Shown here piece by piece: positions 5,573 through 7,853 of a DNA stretch of 7,853 nucleotides. The stretch covers positions 1 to 7,853 of the forward strand of contig RFIV01000288.1 in the NCBI GenBank assembly GCA_003695085.1, read 5' to 3'. The notes under the pieces are model-generated. The model did no database searches. It saw only the letters and a list, made by a program, of their open reading frames with translations, and had not been told where the DNA came from. A program made the translations under genes and the position numbers. Within the stretch, counting starts at the first letter, position 1; every line of letters begins with the position of its first letter. Source of the DNA: Gammaproteobacteria bacterium. GTDB lineage: Bacteria > Pseudomonadota > Gammaproteobacteria > Pseudomonadales > Oleiphilaceae.

Positions 5573-7853
5573 GTCTCAGATACGGCTTCGAGCGACTGGT
5601 TTTGTTGGGCAGTGCAGGCTATCTGCGCGCCGAACTGCCATTGGATGGGGCCGTTTCACTGGTGGCACCGAACAATACCGGAAAAACCAGCCTGATCAAC
5701 GCACTGCAGTTCATGCTCATCATCGACCGCCGCACCATGAACTTCGGGGCCCATGATTTTGACAAGACGCGTCGTTTCTACTTTCCGGACAACAGCGCCT
5801 TCATCCTGCTGGAGGCCATGTTGCCGGAAACCGGAAGCGTGGTGCTCGGTTGCGTGGGCAAGGGCGTCAGCCATGACTACGAGTACTTTGCCTATCGTGG
5901 TGCGCTGCGTCTGGAAGATTACCGCAAGGCGGACGGCACACGCGTGGCCCAGCCGGAACTGATAGCCCACCTGGCCCGTCTGGGCTATCAGGCGAGTCGT
6001 TACGAGCCCCGGGAGTTTGCAGACCTGCTGTATGGCGGACGCAATCGAAAGACGTTGCCGGATGGCACCGATATCCGGGTGTTCCGGCTCGACAATACGG
6101 CCGACGCGCAGGTTTATCAGCGGATTCTGACCCGTACCCTGCGCCTGGACAAGCTGCGTTCAGAAGATGTCAAACGCTATTTGCTGGACATTTTCCGCCG
6201 GGATTTGCCGGATGCCGCCATCGACTTTCGTCATGAATGGGAAAAGGCATTTGCGGAGGTGAATGCAGACAGGGCACAGTACCTGGCGGCGCGGGCGAAT
6301 CTTGATGCCATCAGCAAGCTTGAAAAACAGCAGGAGGAACGGCTGGCCCTGCGCGGTGAGCTGGCCGCACGGCGCCCTGAGATCATCCGGCAACTTGACG
6401 CCTGGGAGCAGTATTACCGGCAGAAAAAGGCAGAGCGGGAAGAAGAAGCCCGTGAAGTCAAGGCCCGCCGGGACAATCTTTTCAAGGAGTTGCAGGAGGT
6501 GCTGTCCGAAAAGGAGAGGCTCGGGAAGCAGATTGAAGAGGCGGAAGGGGAGGAGCGCGAGCAGGCCGAACTGGAAAGGCGCTTTGCACTGAGCACCGGG
6601 CGCAATGAGCTTGAGACGCAGGTGAACACCATCCGTCAAAGTCTGGACCGGCAGATAGCCGCCCTGCAAGCGGCGCCTGCTGAGAAGCTGCCAGCACTGA
6701 CCCGGCGGCTGGAGAAGTGCCGGCGTGAGCAGGCTGAAATCCGCAACCAGCTTGACACTCTGGAAGACCACCTCATGTTGCACCTGATGCGCGAGCTGGG
6801 AGAGAGGCAGTCGGAGCAGCTCGCGCGGGTTCTGTCAGCAGACGTGTTGATGTTGCCACCGGGCCGCTTCCGCCTCAGCGCGGGGCCGCTCGGCCGACTG
6901 CTGGCAGAGAGCGAGCCGAACTGCTTTCAGATGCCGGGTCTGTGCCTGTTACTCGACGGGCTGCCTTCACAGTATACGCGCCGCACCCGTGCGGAGCTGG
7001 AAACAGAGCTGGCGGATCTTGAGCAGGAGCAGCGGGCGCTGGAAGAGCATATACAGGTTGCACGCGAGCGGGAGGCGGCGTTACAGGAGCGCAGGCGGCT
7101 TGAAGCCGAGCTGACGGATGCTCAGGCGGCGCTGGCGGCCTATGATCGCATGATCGCGTTGCGTGAGTCAGCACCCGGGCGCCGGGAGCGTCTGGAAGCC
7201 CTGTATGAAGCGCGCCGGCAGGCGGCAGAGCGTATCGAGGGTTTCGGGCACCTGCAGTCAGAGCTGGACAATCAGCGGGATGCACTGGCGGGGCAGCTGA
7301 AACAACTGGAGACCAGTCATCAGGAGGTGGACCGGCTGCGCCGGGAGCGGATCGACCATGGCGAGCCGTTTACCTGTCTGGCGGATCTGCCGCATCTTCC
7401 CTGGGTCGGGGATGCGGGCTTCGGGATTGCGGATCTGGCGACTCAGCTTCAGCACTATCATACCAGCTGCCGGCGCCTGCTGGAGCTGAATGCGCAGCTT
7501 GCGCAAGGAGTGGAGCACACCCGTGCCAAAGGGTTGACCAAATACCAGTACAGCGGCAGTGATGAGGACGAGCTCAACCGGATCATACAGTTCAGCCACC
7601 ATCTGGATCAGGAGGCTGAAGCCATCGAGCGACGGGCCCGGCGTGCGGTGGTGAATGTCACCTCCAGCCTCCGGGATCTGCGCGATGGCCTGTGGAGCTT
7701 CAAGGCCCGGATGCGGGAGTTCAACAAGCAGATCGGCCAGCGCAGGTTATCGGATCTTGCGGTTTTTCGTATCGAAGCGGAAGATGAAAGCCGGCTGGTG
7801 GATGCGATGGAACTGCTGATTGGCAAGGCCAGCGAACTGGAAAGCGGCGAAAC
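5569..7853 (+). CDS. mksB: SMC-like ATPase of an MukB-related complex (MksB/JetC-like), N-terminal 761 residues, cut by window end
   Basis: Third gene of the operon, open from its ATG to the window edge with no stop. Such proteins dimerise at a hinge, bind DNA and extrude loops using ATP. The N-terminal head of about 1-215 carries the Walker A loop APNNTGKTSL (33-42), followed by INALQFMLIIDRR, then KTRRFYFPDNSAF and GCVGKGVSHDYEYF. The first Gly of the usual GxxxxGK(S/T) is Ala33, while Gly38, Lys39 and Thr40 are kept. A coiled-coil arm of about 222-400 (Glu/Arg/Gln-rich) leads to a compact non-coiled region of about 405-470 (LSADVLMLPPGRFRL, FQMPGLCLLLDGLP), a candidate hinge. A second arm follows at about 470-600 and again at about 620-700, and the C-terminal head begins near 710-761 (FNKQIGQRRLSDL). 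The arms are short for MukB (about 1,480 residues) and fit the roughly 900-1,100-residue MksB/JetC class. The ABC signature, Walker B and catalytic Glu are beyond the edge. A Rad50/SbcC-type ATPase is less likely given the neighbours. Confidence 0.88.
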   Translation, partial: MSLRYGFERLVLLGSAGYLRAELPLDGAVSLVAPNNTGKTSLINALQFMLIIDRRTMNFGAHDFDKTRRFYFPDNSAFILLEAMLPETGSVVLGCVGKGVSHDYEYFAYRGALRLEDYRKADGTRVAQPELIAHLARLGYQASRYEPREFADLLYGGRNRKTLPDGTDIRVFRLDNTADAQVYQRILTRTLRLDKLRSEDVKRYLLDIFRRDLPDAAIDFRHEWEKAFAEVNADRAQYLAARANLDAISKLEKQQEERLALRGELAARRPEIIRQLDAWEQYYRQKKAEREEEAREVKARRDNLFKELQEVLSEKERLGKQIEEAEGEEREQAELERRFALSTGRNELETQVNTIRQSLDRQIAALQAAPAEKLPALTRRLEKCRREQAEIRNQLDTLEDHLMLHLMRELGERQSEQLARVLSADVLMLPPGRFRLSAGPLGRLLAESEPNCFQMPGLCLLLDGLPSQYTRRTRAELETELADLEQEQRALEEHIQVAREREAALQERRRLEAELTDAQAALAAYDRMIALRESAPGRRERLEALYEARRQAAERIEGFGHLQSELDNQRDALAGQLKQLETSHQEVDRLRRERIDHGEPFTCLADLPHLPWVGDAGFGIADLATQLQHYHTSCRRLLELNAQLAQGVEHTRAKGLTKYQYSGSDEDELNRIIQFSHHLDQEAEAIERRARRAVVNVTSSLRDLRDGLWSFKARMREFNKQIGQRRLSDLAVFRIEAEDESRLVDAMELLIGKASELESGE

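Noticed and set aside
6160..7826. Minus-strand frames opposite the SMC-like ATPase
   Set aside because: Their Leu/Pro/Ser-rich translations are the typical shadow of Glu/Arg/Gln-rich coiled-coil codons; the sense frame has a Walker A loop and is open throughout.
3735..7853. Calling a complete Wadjet defence system
   Set aside because: The nuclease gene and the C-terminal half of the ATPase are not in the window, so only the three-subunit core can be claimed.

Overview
The window reads as ordinary chromosomal DNA of a moderately to highly GC-rich gammaproteobacterium. The protein families (a 7TMR-DISM/EAL signalling protein and an MksFEB-type SMC operon) suggest the Pseudomonas / Alcanivorax / Marinobacter area. 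That placement is inference from family recognition, since there is no rRNA or marker gene here. I see no tRNA, rRNA, CRISPR array, insertion sequence or integrase.

Layout: (1) 1-177, plus strand: the last 58 codons of an amidohydrolase-like enzyme. (2) 181-2829 (possibly to 2955), minus strand: a membrane c-di-GMP phosphodiesterase with signal peptide, extracytoplasmic sensor, seven-helix membrane module, degenerate GGDEF and intact EAL domain. It converges on the enzyme gene with only 3 bases between the two stop codons. (3) 2983-3483, minus strand: a small two-helix membrane protein with a DUF3592-type core, lower in GC than its neighbours. (4) 3484-3734: a 251-base divergent intergenic region with a short perfect inverted repeat. 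(5) 3735 to the right edge, plus strand: a three-gene, ATGA-coupled operon encoding a kleisin-like protein (MksF/JetA), a small MukE-like protein (MksE/JetB) and the N-terminal 761 residues of an SMC-like ATPase (MksB/JetC), which is cut by the window end.

The operon is the most interesting content. Three proteins in the order kleisin, small winged-helix partner, SMC ATPase are the signature of the MukBEF-like condensins. These exist as chromosome organisers (MksBEF) and, when a fourth Toprim nuclease gene (mksG/jetD) follows, as the plasmid-restricting Wadjet (JetABCD/MksBEFG) systems. The window stops inside the third gene, so which of the two it is cannot be decided here. The other genes (c-di-GMP turnover, DUF3592, amidohydrolase) look like unrelated neighbours.
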